This document shows, one piece after another, positions 7,462 to 14,666 of a stretch of DNA of 64,000 nucleotides. A program made the position numbers and the translations under genes. Each line of letters starts with the position of its first letter. The first letter of the stretch is position 1. The notes under the pieces were generated by a model. The model did not search any database, was not told where the DNA came from, and worked only from the letters and a program-made list of their open reading frames with translations. The DNA is from JAPKZH01 sp964537875 (GTDB taxonomy: Bacteria > Acidobacteriota > Aminicenantia > Aminicenantales > UBA4085): the NCBI GenBank assembly GCA_964537875.1, contig CAZIDN010000001.1:1-64000 (forward strand). The letters run 5' to 3'.

Positions 7462-8165
7462 GCTCTCACTCCTTTGCGCTCTTCTCGTTCGATCCGGCCG
7501 TCTTTGAGGAATAGAATACGCTGCGTCTGCTGGGCTACGTTCATGTCGTGGGTGACGATGATGATCGTGTTTCCTCGGGCGTTCAGCTTATGAAAAAGAT
7601 TCAGAAGATCCTGGCCGGTTTTCGAGTCCAGGTTGCCGGTGGGCTCATCGGCGAGAAGGATGGACGGCTCGTTGACCAAGGCCCGGGCGATGGCGATCCT
7701 CTGGCGTTCGCCGCCGGATAGCTCGGGCGGGTGGTGGTTCATCCTGTCCGTCATGTCGACAAGCTTCAGGGCGTTGAGGACTTTTACCTGCCGCTCTTGC
7801 TTTCGTTCACCCTTGTAGATGAGAGGAAGCTCGACATTCCGGAACGCGGTCGCCCGCGGCAGCAGGTTGAACACCTGGAAGACGAACCCGATCTCCCGGT
7901 TCCGGATGTGGGCCAGCTCGTTTTCCGTCATCGTGCTCACCAGCTTGCCGTTGAGATAGTATTTTCCTTCGGTCGGCGTATCCAGGCAGCCGAGGAGGTT
8001 CATCAAAGTGGATTTGCCCGATCCCGACGGCCCCATAATGGCCATGAACTCTTTTTTTTTGACCGTGAATGTGGCGTGGCAGAGGGCTTTGACCTCTTGC
8101 TTGCCAAGGACATACGTCTTACAGAGGTCCTCTGCCGAGATGATGATGTTGTTGTCGGAGGTCAT
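7458..8165 (-). CDS. ABC transporter ATP-binding protein, MacB/LolD type
   Basis: A 235-residue nucleotide-binding subunit. Walker A is GPSGSGKST, the Q-loop follows, the signature motif is LSGGERQR, Walker B is ILLADEPTGNLD and the switch histidine is in VTHD. This subfamily powers FtsX-fold mechanotransmission systems such as MacAB and LolCDE. It is linked by four-base overlaps to the adaptor gene upstream and the Yip1 gene downstream. No FtsX-fold permease is encoded anywhere in the window, so it must either work with one encoded elsewhere or with the Yip1 protein. Confidence 0.93.
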   Translation of the reverse strand: MTSDNNIIISAEDLCKTYVLGKQEVKALCHATFTVKKKEFMAIMGPSGSGKSTLMNLLGCLDTPTEGKYYLNGKLVSTMTENELAHIRNREIGFVFQVFNLLPRATAFRNVELPLIYKGERKQERQVKVLNALKLVDMTDRMNHHPPELSGGERQRIAIARALVNEPSILLADEPTGNLDSKTGQDLLNLFHKLNARGNTIIIVTHDMNVAQQTQRILFLKDGRIEREERKGVRA

Positions 8166-9400
8166 TTCTTCTGCTCTTGCGGCTTGACCTCGGTCTTGAC
8201 CAGGGTTCCGTCTTTGAGCTGGCGGAGGGCATCGTAAGGCCCGGCGACAATCTCCTGGCCTTCGTTGAGGCCCGAGACGATCTCGATCATCAGCTCGCCC
8301 ATGATGCCTTTTTTGACCGTGACGAATTTAGCCCGGCTCTTCTCGATGATGTAAAGGCCCTCTTCTTCATTGGCCTTCCTGTCTTTCTCCGCGGGGGCAG
8401 CGCCTTCGGCTTTCTTTTCCCTTACGACAAGGGCGGAAATGGGCACGGCCAGGACATTCTTTTTCTCCGCCGTGATGATGTCGGCCGAGGCCGAAAGCCC
8501 CGGCTTAATCAGCTTGGACGGATTGTCCAGGGTGATGACCACCTTGAAATCTTTGGATTCCTGGGTGGATGCGCCGGCCGTCAATTTCTGCAGGGCGGAG
8601 CTTCCGATCTCCGTGACTTTTCCCTTGAAGACCTGGTTGGGGAAGGCATCGACACGGATATTGGCTTCCTGGTCCATCTGGACCCCCACGACATCCGTTT
8701 CATCCACTTCGACTTCGACTTCCATGACGGAAAGATCGGCGATGGTCATGAGCACAGTGCCGGGATTGTTCATGGTGCCGATCATGGCCACCTCGCCTTC
8801 TTCCACTCTGAGGCTGGTGATGATGCCGTCGATGGGCGAGGCATAAGCGGTTTTCCCCAGGTTGTCGAGCGTGCTCTTGAGTGAAGCCTGACCCTGATCG
8901 ATCTGGTAGGTGAAGGACCTGTACGTGGCCTGGGCGATATCGAGCTGAGCTTTGGCCTGTTCGAGCTGGTCCTTGGAGACAAGCTGATTGTCATAGAGCT
9001 TTTTTTGCCTGTCGTAATCGCTCTGGCTCTTTTTCAGGCTGGCTTCAGCCTTGATGAGCTCGGACCTATAGGACTGGATCATGGCCCGGTCCCGGTCGGC
9101 GTTGGCCTCATACTGCGTCGAATCCAGCTTGAGCAGAAAATCCCCGGCCTTGACCTCCTGGCCTTCCTTGACTCCGATCTTGACGATCCGGCCCGGGACA
9201 TGAGCGCTGATGTTGACGTTTTTTTTGGGTTTGATTTCCCCCGAGGCCGAAATGACGGCCGTCAGGTCGTGGCGCTTCACTTTTTCCGCCGTCACTTTGA
9301 TCGATTTTTCTCTCTGTGAGCTGAGGTTGAGGACGATGATGAGGCCTATGATCAGGATGACGACCCAGAATATGAGCAATCTCTTGGTGTTCTTCTTCAT
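8162..9400 (-). CDS. Periplasmic adaptor, MacA/HlyD family
   Basis: From the chosen start (MKKNTKRLLIFWVV) the protein has 412 residues: a single N-terminal membrane anchor, a lipoyl half-motif (GEIKPKKNVNISAHVPGRI), a long helical hairpin (about 85-190), the second lipoyl half (TAYASPIDGIITSL) and beta-barrel and membrane-proximal domains with a charged Ala/Lys/Glu loop near residue 340. Such adaptors bridge an inner-membrane pump to an outer-membrane exit duct. The start at 9400 has GAGAGG nine bases upstream; an earlier in-frame ATG at 9430 would lie within the predicted promoter. First gene of the operon running to miaA. Confidence 0.9.
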   Translation of the reverse strand: MKKNTKRLLIFWVVILIIGLIIVLNLSSQREKSIKVTAEKVKRHDLTAVISASGEIKPKKNVNISAHVPGRIVKIGVKEGQEVKAGDFLLKLDSTQYEANADRDRAMIQSYRSELIKAEASLKKSQSDYDRQKKLYDNQLVSKDQLEQAKAQLDIAQATYRSFTYQIDQGQASLKSTLDNLGKTAYASPIDGIITSLRVEEGEVAMIGTMNNPGTVLMTIADLSVMEVEVEVDETDVVGVQMDQEANIRVDAFPNQVFKGKVTEIGSSALQKLTAGASTQESKDFKVVITLDNPSKLIKPGLSASADIITAEKKNVLAVPISALVVREKKAEGAAPAEKDRKANEEEGLYIIEKSRAKFVTVKKGIMGELMIEIVSGLNEGQEIVAGPYDALRQLKDGTLVKTEVKPQEQKK

Positions 9401-9425
9401 GGTTTTTTGCCTCTCAAAATGAGAT

Positions 9426-9454
9426 ATCATAGTATATTACGGGGAAAAAGGCAA
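9426..9454 (-). promoter_or_regulatory. Predicted promoter of the macA-like operon
   Basis: TTGCCT (9449-9454) and TATGAT (9426-9431) on the minus strand are spaced by 17 bp. Back-to-back with a matching plus-strand promoter. Confidence 0.6.
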
Positions 9455-9479
9455 AAAGTTCGAGGGCGCTCGGTTCCGC

Positions 9480-9508
9480 TTGCCCTAAAAAATAAGAGTT
9501 GGTATGAT
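9480..9508 (+). promoter_or_regulatory. Predicted promoter of the inositol-monophosphatase gene
   Basis: TTGCCC (9480-9485), 17 bp, TATGAT (9503-9508). Transcription would begin at about 9515, only a few bases before the ATG at 9518, so the message would be leaderless or nearly so. No Shine-Dalgarno sequence is visible, which agrees. Confidence 0.55.
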
Positions 9509-9517
9509 AAAACAGCC

Positions 9518-10297
9518 ATGGGAGAGTATGCGGCGTATCTCGATGCGGCCAAGAGTGCCGCCCGCGAGGCGGGGGAGCTGCTGCGGAAGAACCTCAGCCA
9601 GATCGGAGAGATCTATTTTAAGGGCCTGGTCAACCTGGTGACAAAATCCGATACCGAGTCCCAGGATTTGATCTTCGACCGGCTCTCGGCCCGATTCCCC
9701 GGACACGACTTCCTGGCCGAGGAGGGCCTGAAATTGCTCAAGGGCGCCGAATTCCGCTGGGTCTTTGACCCCCTTGACGGGACGACCAATTTTGCCCACG
9801 GATTCCCTGTGTTTTGCGTTTCGCTGGGCCTGGAGCACCGGGGCGGGCTGGCCTGCGGAGTCGTCTATGACCCGATGCGAGAGGAGGTATTCTGGGCGGA
9901 AAAGGGAGAGGGCGCTTATCTCAACGGAGAGCGGATCCGGGTCTCGAAAATCAATGACCTCGACAGGAGCCTTCTGGCGACGGGATTTGCCTATGATATC
10001 CGGGAGACAAAGACGAACATCAGACAAGCCAACGATTTCCTACTCCGCGCCCAGGGTTTGAGGCGGTGCGGTTCGGCGGCGCTGGATCTCTGTTATGTGG
10101 CCTGCGGCCGCCTTGAGGGATTCTGGGAAATGAAGCTCAGCCCTTGGGACACAGCTGCCGGCGCCGTGATCGTTGAGGAGGCCGGCGGCCGTGTCTCGGA
10201 TTTCCGGGGCAATCCGGTGAATATTTATCACCCCGAAGTCGTTGCCAGCAACGGCCTGGTCCATCAGGCCATGATGGAAGTTTTGAATCTGCCATGA
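9518..10297 (+). CDS. Inositol-1-monophosphatase family phosphatase (SuhB-like)
   Basis: A 259-residue cytoplasmic Mg2+-dependent phosphatase. Family motifs: EEG near residue 68, DPLDGTTNFAHGFP (metal-binding Asp residues and the nucleophilic-water Thr) and the C-terminal WDTAAGAVIVEEAGG. Substrates in this family include inositol monophosphate, fructose-1,6-bisphosphate, PAP and histidinol phosphate; sequence alone does not decide, though the motif order is that of SuhB. The ATG at 9518 gives the family length; 37 further in-frame codons upstream overlap two promoters and are unlikely to be translated. Its stop overlaps the next start (ATGA). Confidence 0.9.
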   Translation: MGEYAAYLDAAKSAAREAGELLRKNLSQIGEIYFKGLVNLVTKSDTESQDLIFDRLSARFPGHDFLAEEGLKLLKGAEFRWVFDPLDGTTNFAHGFPVFCVSLGLEHRGGLACGVVYDPMREEVFWAEKGEGAYLNGERIRVSKINDLDRSLLATGFAYDIRETKTNIRQANDFLLRAQGLRRCGSAALDLCYVACGRLEGFWEMKLSPWDTAAGAVIVEEAGGRVSDFRGNPVNIYHPEVVASNGLVHQAMMEVLNLP

Positions 10298-10815
10298 AAG
10301 CAAAAAGCCGAACTCTAAGAGCGATTCTATTTGTGGCCGTCTCATTGGCCGGCTTATGTTTTTGGACTCTTGGGGGCTCCGGGCAGAGCCAGCTCCAGGA
10401 CTATGAGTTCCTCAAGAAAATCACAGTTCTCGGCAATCAGGCTTGGACGGATACCGGCCTCGTTGTCCAAAAAGGCCAGGAATTTTATTTTGTAACTTCG
10501 GGGACGATCTCCCTCCAGAAGGACAATCCGATCGCCGGCTGCGGACCTGACGGTTTCAACCGGAAAACGCAGCAGCAGCCGATCCCCGAACAGAATTTGG
10601 GAGCCCTTGTCGGGAAGATCCTGGAGAAAGTCGAAACCGCCACCGATAAACAGACGGGGGAGAAGACCCAGAGAGAGGTCGGCCAGGTATTTTTCATCGG
10701 AAAGGAAAATAAGATCTCGCTTCCCGCAGACGGCCGCCTGCTGCTGGGGATCAATGAGCTGGTGGTCGGCGACAATGACGGCTTTTTTGAGGTCGCGATT
10801 TACCGCAAGAAATAA
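10294..10815 (+). CDS. Secreted PA-IL-like lectin-domain protein
   Basis: A 173-residue protein with a signal peptide (about residues 1-30, ending near GGSGQSQ) and one beta-sandwich domain. Features typical of the PA-IL/LecA-like fold are visible: NQAWTDTGLVVQKGQ, the strand FVTSGTISL, CGPDGFN, LGALVGKI, FFIGKE, and LPADGRLLLGIN followed by NDGFFEV. LecA binds galactosides through a Ca2+ in this C-terminal loop region. The mature protein is likely periplasmic or surface-exposed. Cotranslation with the phosphatase gene (four-base overlap) is suggested by position only; no functional link is known. Ligand specificity cannot be read from the sequence. Confidence 0.75.
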   Translation: MKAKSRTLRAILFVAVSLAGLCFWTLGGSGQSQLQDYEFLKKITVLGNQAWTDTGLVVQKGQEFYFVTSGTISLQKDNPIAGCGPDGFNRKTQQQPIPEQNLGALVGKILEKVETATDKQTGEKTQREVGQVFFIGKENKISLPADGRLLLGINELVVGDNDGFFEVAIYRKK

Positions 10816-10824
10816 ACCGGAGTA

Positions 10825-11005
10825 GACCGGGGTCAAACCTCAACATTCAACAAAAAATTCGAATGGGCTTGGTTCCGAATAGCTGTTTTTGATTTCAGCT
10901 GACCGGGGTCAAAACTACACATCTGATAGACTCTAAACTAAATTAAGGGACAGACCTTTAAAATATCGGGCTTAATTTGTCAGACGTGTAGCTTTGACCC
11001 CGGTT
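10825..11005. repeat. Inverted-repeat element with an extra terminal copy
   Basis: A 26-bp imperfect inverted repeat (10901-10926 with 10980-11005, three mismatches) encloses a nested pair (10940-10947 with 10971-10978). The end sequence GACCGGGGTCAAA also occurs in direct orientation at 10825-10837. The right arm runs into the accC stop codon. Ends of this kind accompany REP-type or IS200-like non-autonomous elements; no transposase is present here. Confidence 0.6.
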
Positions 11006-12359
11006 ATTGCTTGGGCCGGCCGTTTTTCTGGAGGAGCCCCTCCAAAAACTGGATGTGGTAATCGCCGCGGATGAAATCCGAATTGGACAGGATGTCCAGG
11101 TGGAGCGGAATGTTCGTCTTGATGCCGACGATGGTCGTCATTTCCAGGGCGGTCTGAATCTTTTTAATGGCCAGCTGCCGGTTCGGGGCATAGGCGATGA
11201 TTTTCGCCACCAGAGAATCATAATCCGGAGGAATCTGCCAGCCGGCGTAGGCCGCTGAATCCACGCGGATGCCCTCCCCGCCTGGGAGGACGAGAAAATC
11301 AATCGTACCGGGGGAGGGAGTGAACGTTTCGGGATCTTCGGCGTTGACCCGGCATTCGATGGCGTGACCCCGCATCTCGAGCTCGAAGGGAAAGGTCACC
11401 TTTTCACCCTGTGCCGCCCGGAGTTGGGCTTTCACCAGGTTTATGCCGTAGACGATCTCGGTGATGGGATGCTCGACCTGGATCCGGGTGTTGGCCTCCA
11501 TGAAATAGAACTTCTTTTTCTCATCGACCAGGAATTCAAAGGTTCCCAGGCTCTCGTACCCGACAAATTTGGCCGCATCCTCGACGGCGTTCATCATTTT
11601 CTTCCGCAGGCGCTCGTCCACGAACGGCGACGGCGTCTCTTCGATTACCTTCTGGTATTTTCTCTGGATCGAGCAATCCCGCTCTCCGAAGACGATGATA
11701 TTGCCCTTCTTGTCGCCGACGACCTGGATCTCGATGTGGTGGGCATTAGCCAGGTATTTCTCGAGATAGAGCGACGGATCGCCGAAGGCCGACTTGGCCT
11801 CGTTCTGGGCGATGGCCAGCTGCTCTTCCAGTTGGTTGGAGTTGCGGGCGATGCGCATGCCCTTGCCGCCGCCCCCGGCCGCCGCTTTCAAAATGACGGG
11901 GAAGCCGATCTTCTGGGCGATCTTTTTGGCCTCGTTGATATCTTCAATGACCTTATCGCTCCCCGGAATGACCGGCAGTTTCGCCTTGATCATCTCCTGG
12001 CGGGCGCGATTTTTGTCCCCCATGAGCCTGATCAAAGACGGCGGAGGCCCGATGAAGGTAATCCCCGAAGTCTCGCAGATCTCGGCAAATCGGGCGTTTT
12101 CCGCCAGAAAGCCGTAGCCGGGATGGATGGCGTCGGCTTTGGTGATCTCGGCGACGCTGAGCAGGTTGGGAATGTTCAGGTAGCTGTCCTGGGCTTTGGC
12201 CGGTCCGATGCAGAATTTTTCGTCGGCCAACATCGCGTGGAGGGCGTTCCGGTCGCTTTCGGAATAGACGGCGACCGTCTTGACTCCGAGTTCCTTGGCC
12301 GCCCGAATGATCCGGAGGGCAATCTCGCCCCGGTTGGCAACGAGGATTTTCGTGAACAT
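11004..12359 (-). CDS. accC: Biotin carboxylase subunit of acetyl-CoA carboxylase
   Basis: A 451-residue ATP-grasp enzyme that carboxylates the biotin of BCCP using bicarbonate and ATP, the first half-reaction of malonyl-CoA synthesis. Visible motifs: N-terminal KILVANRGEIALRIIRAAKE, the glycine loop AAAGGGGKGMRIA, FMEANTRIQVEHPITE with catalytic residues, and RGHAIECRVNAED. Length is normal. It lies seven bases after accB, the usual accBC pair; the carboxyltransferase genes accA and accD are not in the window. Its TAA stop sits in the right arm of the downstream inverted repeat. Confidence 0.97.
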   Translation of the reverse strand: MFTKILVANRGEIALRIIRAAKELGVKTVAVYSESDRNALHAMLADEKFCIGPAKAQDSYLNIPNLLSVAEITKADAIHPGYGFLAENARFAEICETSGITFIGPPPSLIRLMGDKNRARQEMIKAKLPVIPGSDKVIEDINEAKKIAQKIGFPVILKAAAGGGGKGMRIARNSNQLEEQLAIAQNEAKSAFGDPSLYLEKYLANAHHIEIQVVGDKKGNIIVFGERDCSIQRKYQKVIEETPSPFVDERLRKKMMNAVEDAAKFVGYESLGTFEFLVDEKKKFYFMEANTRIQVEHPITEIVYGINLVKAQLRAAQGEKVTFPFELEMRGHAIECRVNAEDPETFTPSPGTIDFLVLPGGEGIRVDSAAYAGWQIPPDYDSLVAKIIAYAPNRQLAIKKIQTALEMTTIVGIKTNIPLHLDILSNSDFIRGDYHIQFLEGLLQKNGRPKQ

Positions 12360-12366
12360 CAGCGAC

Positions 12367-12849
12367 TCAGGCGGTGGGGAGGATAGCGAATAGCTTTTTC
12401 CCGAACTCGACAGGTTTTCCGTTCTCGATAAAGATTTCTTTCACGATGCCGTCCACGTCGGATTCGATCTCATTCATGAGCTTCATGGCCTCGACGATAC
12501 AAAGGGTTTGCTTCTTCTTGACCGGCTCTCCAACTTCGATAAAAAGGGGCGCGTTCGGGGCAGGCGCCCTGTAGAACGTCCCGACCATCGGCGAGGTGAT
12601 GAAGTGGATGGGGGATTGGCCGCTCTGGGGTTGCGACTCTACAGCGCCAGGATTTGGGGCGGCTTGGGGCTGGAGGGCAGGCACTCCAGGGGTATGATTG
12701 GGCTGTTGGATGGGAGCAAAAACCATGTGGGAATTCCGGCTGATCTTGATCTTAAACCCTTCGACCTCCAGCTCGAACTCGGCCAGGTTCTTCTCTTCCA
12801 GGAGCTTTATGATCTTGTTGATTTCCTCATAATCGATCTTTGGATCCAT
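12367..12849 (-). CDS. accB: Biotin carboxyl carrier protein of acetyl-CoA carboxylase
   Basis: A 160-residue BCCP: an N-terminal helical part (DYEEINKIIKLLEEKNL), a Pro/Gln/Ala-rich mobile linker (about 60-85) and a C-terminal biotinyl domain with the target lysine in EAMKLMNEIE. The thumb-like insertion expected of bacterial BCCP (YRAPAPNAPLFIEVGEPV) is present. The start at 12849 (MDPKIDYEEI) is preferred because GAGGAG lies seven bases upstream; a start 15 codons earlier has no such site. Together with accC it forms an operon with a predicted promoter at 12925-12954. Confidence 0.95.
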   Translation of the reverse strand: MDPKIDYEEINKIIKLLEEKNLAEFELEVEGFKIKISRNSHMVFAPIQQPNHTPGVPALQPQAAPNPGAVESQPQSGQSPIHFITSPMVGTFYRAPAPNAPLFIEVGEPVKKKQTLCIVEAMKLMNEIESDVDGIVKEIFIENGKPVEFGKKLFAILPTA

Positions 12850-12924
12850 CGTCGTCTCCTCGACAGAATCGGAAAAACTCTTTATTTTCTTCACTTTACT
12901 GTTATTTGTTGAAAAAGTAGTAAT

Positions 12925-12954
12925 ACCTTAACAACAAAACCCGGGCTCTGTCAA
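12925..12954 (-). promoter_or_regulatory. Possible accBC promoter
   Basis: TTGACA (12949-12954) is followed after 18 bp by TAAGGT (12925-12930) on the minus strand. The -35 is perfect, the -10 is weak. Confidence 0.4.
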
Positions 12955-12957
12955 GCG

Positions 12958-13186
12958 GGGCTCGGGGTATGCCGGTGAAAAAATGAGAGGGGTCCTGCCG
13001 CCGACCAGCCCCGTCATCCTCACTGAAAAATTTGGGGTCTAAAGTACGGGATAGATGATCTTCATTATCTCGGGTTCGGTACGCGTCGATCGAATTCTTG
13101 CGGGAGCCCAAATTTTCGTCAGTTGCGGGGACGGGGCGCCCCGGTCTGCGTCACCCCAATTTTTTTACGCGGCATACCCCTCGCCC
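12958..13186. repeat. Long imperfect palindrome between accB and glmM-like gene
   Basis: The outer arms 12958-12974 and 13170-13186 match as inverted repeats at 15 of 17 bases. Inside, further blocks pair in order: A-rich against T-rich (about 12975-12985 with 13158-13168), G/C-rich blocks (about 12990-13015 with 13128-13155), and CTGAAAAATTTGGG-like against its complement (about 13023-13036 with 13107-13122). The whole 229 bp is therefore one long degenerate inverted repeat centred near 13072. No gene is visible in it. It might be a MITE remnant or a structured RNA. Confidence 0.55.
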
Positions 13187-13267
13187 AGCCAAAGAAAGAA
13201 TATAGGATATATCGCGATGAGGGAAAAGAGCTATTTCCGGTGGAAACTCTAAGGTTTTTTCTGTAAA

Positions 13268-13289
13268 CCAGTCCCTGTCAAGAGACTGG
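13268..13289 (-). terminator. Weak hairpin after the phosphohexomutase operon
   Basis: CCAGTC (13268-13273) pairs with GACTGG (13284-13289), directly after the stop of the last operon gene on the minus strand. It is followed by TTTACAG rather than a clean U-run, so termination is only possible. Confidence 0.3.
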
Positions 13290-13292
13290 GGC

Positions 13293-14666
13293 TTAGATTT
13301 TTCGTTGAAGGGCGGAGATTTCCCGCTTGAGCGTGCGGATGGCGGCCTTGGCCTTTTCCCGGCTCTTGGCCTCGGCGATGACCCTGATGATTGGCTCCGT
13401 GTTCGAGGGGCGGACGTGAATCCAATGGTCATTCATCCGGACCTTGAGCCCGTCCAAAAGCTCTATCCTCCCCTTGCCCTCGTATTTTTTCTTCAGGAGG
13501 TTGATCAGACGGTAGGCCTGCTCGGCCGATCCGCTGACTTTTTCCTTTATCATGAAGTACTGGGGCAGGCTTTTTTGAAGAGCGGAGACGCGCTTGCCGG
13601 AGGCGGCCATATATTCCAGGATAACGCACATGGCCGCGAAGCTGTCGCGGCAGGGATGGATATCGGGAACGATGACACCTCCGTTGCCCTCGCCGCCGAT
13701 GGCCGGCCTCGGCTCCATGGCCAGGATTCTTTCGACGACGTTGATCTCGCCAATTTTGGTCCTGACAACGGGGGCGCCGAACCGTCCGGCGATATCGTCG
13801 ATCGCCTGGGTCGTCGAAAGATTGCAGACGACCGGGCCGGGGGTTTTGCCGAGCACGTATTGCGCCGCCAAGGCCAGAGTCGATTCTTCGCCGAGGGGTT
13901 CTCCTTTTTCGCTGACGACGGCCAGGCGATCGGCGTCCGCATCCTGGACGAATCCAACATCGGCCTTGCCTTCCCTGACCGTCCGGCAGATCTCGACGAT
14001 GTTCTCGGGCAGGGGCTCGGGGTCGTGGGCAAACGCACCGTCGGGCAGGCAATGGATGAAGATGGGCTCGCACCCAAGAGCTTCCAAGAGCCGCGGCGCG
14101 AGCACGGCGCCGGCGCCGTTCGAGCAGTCGACGGCGACCTTGAATTTCTTGCCCCGAATGCGGTCCACGTCAAAATATGAAAGGAGCTTTTTGAAATGGG
14201 GCTCGGCCGGGTTCGACTCTGTCTTGAGGCCCTTGTAGCGTTCGGGCTCGACGAAATAAAATTCTCCTTGGTGGTAGATGTCCAGGAATTCCTCCGTCTG
14301 GTGCGGGGTCAGGTAAAGGCCGTCTCTGCTGATGAACTTCATCCCGTTCCATTCCTTGGGATTATGGCTGGCCGTCACGGCGATGCCGCCCGAGGACTTG
14401 GATTCCTTGGTCAAAAAAAGGAACGAAGGAATAGGACAGATGCCGACATCCACCGGCTGACAGCCGACGGCGAGCAGCCCGGAGATAACAGCCTGCTTGA
14501 GCATCGTCCCCGATGGACGTGCGTCTTGCCCGACGATGACGGGGCCCCCTCCAATATATGTTCCGAAGGCCTGGGCAAAGGCCGCGGCCAGCTGGGGCGT
14601 AAGGCTTTCGCCGATGATCCCGCGCACGCCGGAAATGCTGATTTTCAGGGACGATATTTTTTTCAT
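13293..14666 (-). CDS. Phosphohexomutase (GlmM / phosphomannomutase family), intact
   Basis: A 457-residue alpha-D-phosphohexomutase. The phosphoserine loop is TASHNPKEWNG with Ser100; the metal loop is DADADR (Asp242, Asp244, Asp246); the sugar-binding loop is GGEGNGG and the phosphate-binding loop RPSNTEPIIRV. These enzymes move phosphate between C1 and C6 of a hexose or hexosamine. The opening SGVRGIIGESLTP resembles GlmM and archaeal-type PMM, so glucosamine phosphate for peptidoglycan and LPS is the likeliest substrate, though mannose or glucose phosphate cannot be excluded. Start overlaps the stop of its degenerate paralogue (ATGA). Confidence 0.9.
   Translation of the reverse strand: MKKISSLKISISGVRGIIGESLTPQLAAAFAQAFGTYIGGGPVIVGQDARPSGTMLKQAVISGLLAVGCQPVDVGICPIPSFLFLTKESKSSGGIAVTASHNPKEWNGMKFISRDGLYLTPHQTEEFLDIYHQGEFYFVEPERYKGLKTESNPAEPHFKKLLSYFDVDRIRGKKFKVAVDCSNGAGAVLAPRLLEALGCEPIFIHCLPDGAFAHDPEPLPENIVEICRTVREGKADVGFVQDADADRLAVVSEKGEPLGEESTLALAAQYVLGKTPGPVVCNLSTTQAIDDIAGRFGAPVVRTKIGEINVVERILAMEPRPAIGGEGNGGVIVPDIHPCRDSFAAMCVILEYMAASGKRVSALQKSLPQYFMIKEKVSGSAEQAYRLINLLKKKYEGKGRIELLDGLKVRMNDHWIHVRPSNTEPIIRVIAEAKSREKAKAAIRTLKREISALQRKI

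Noticed and set aside
13081..13140. Possible CRISPR or tRNA in the accB-glmM gap
   Set aside because: No regularly spaced direct repeats and no cloverleaf with tRNA-conserved bases; the structure is a simple long palindrome.
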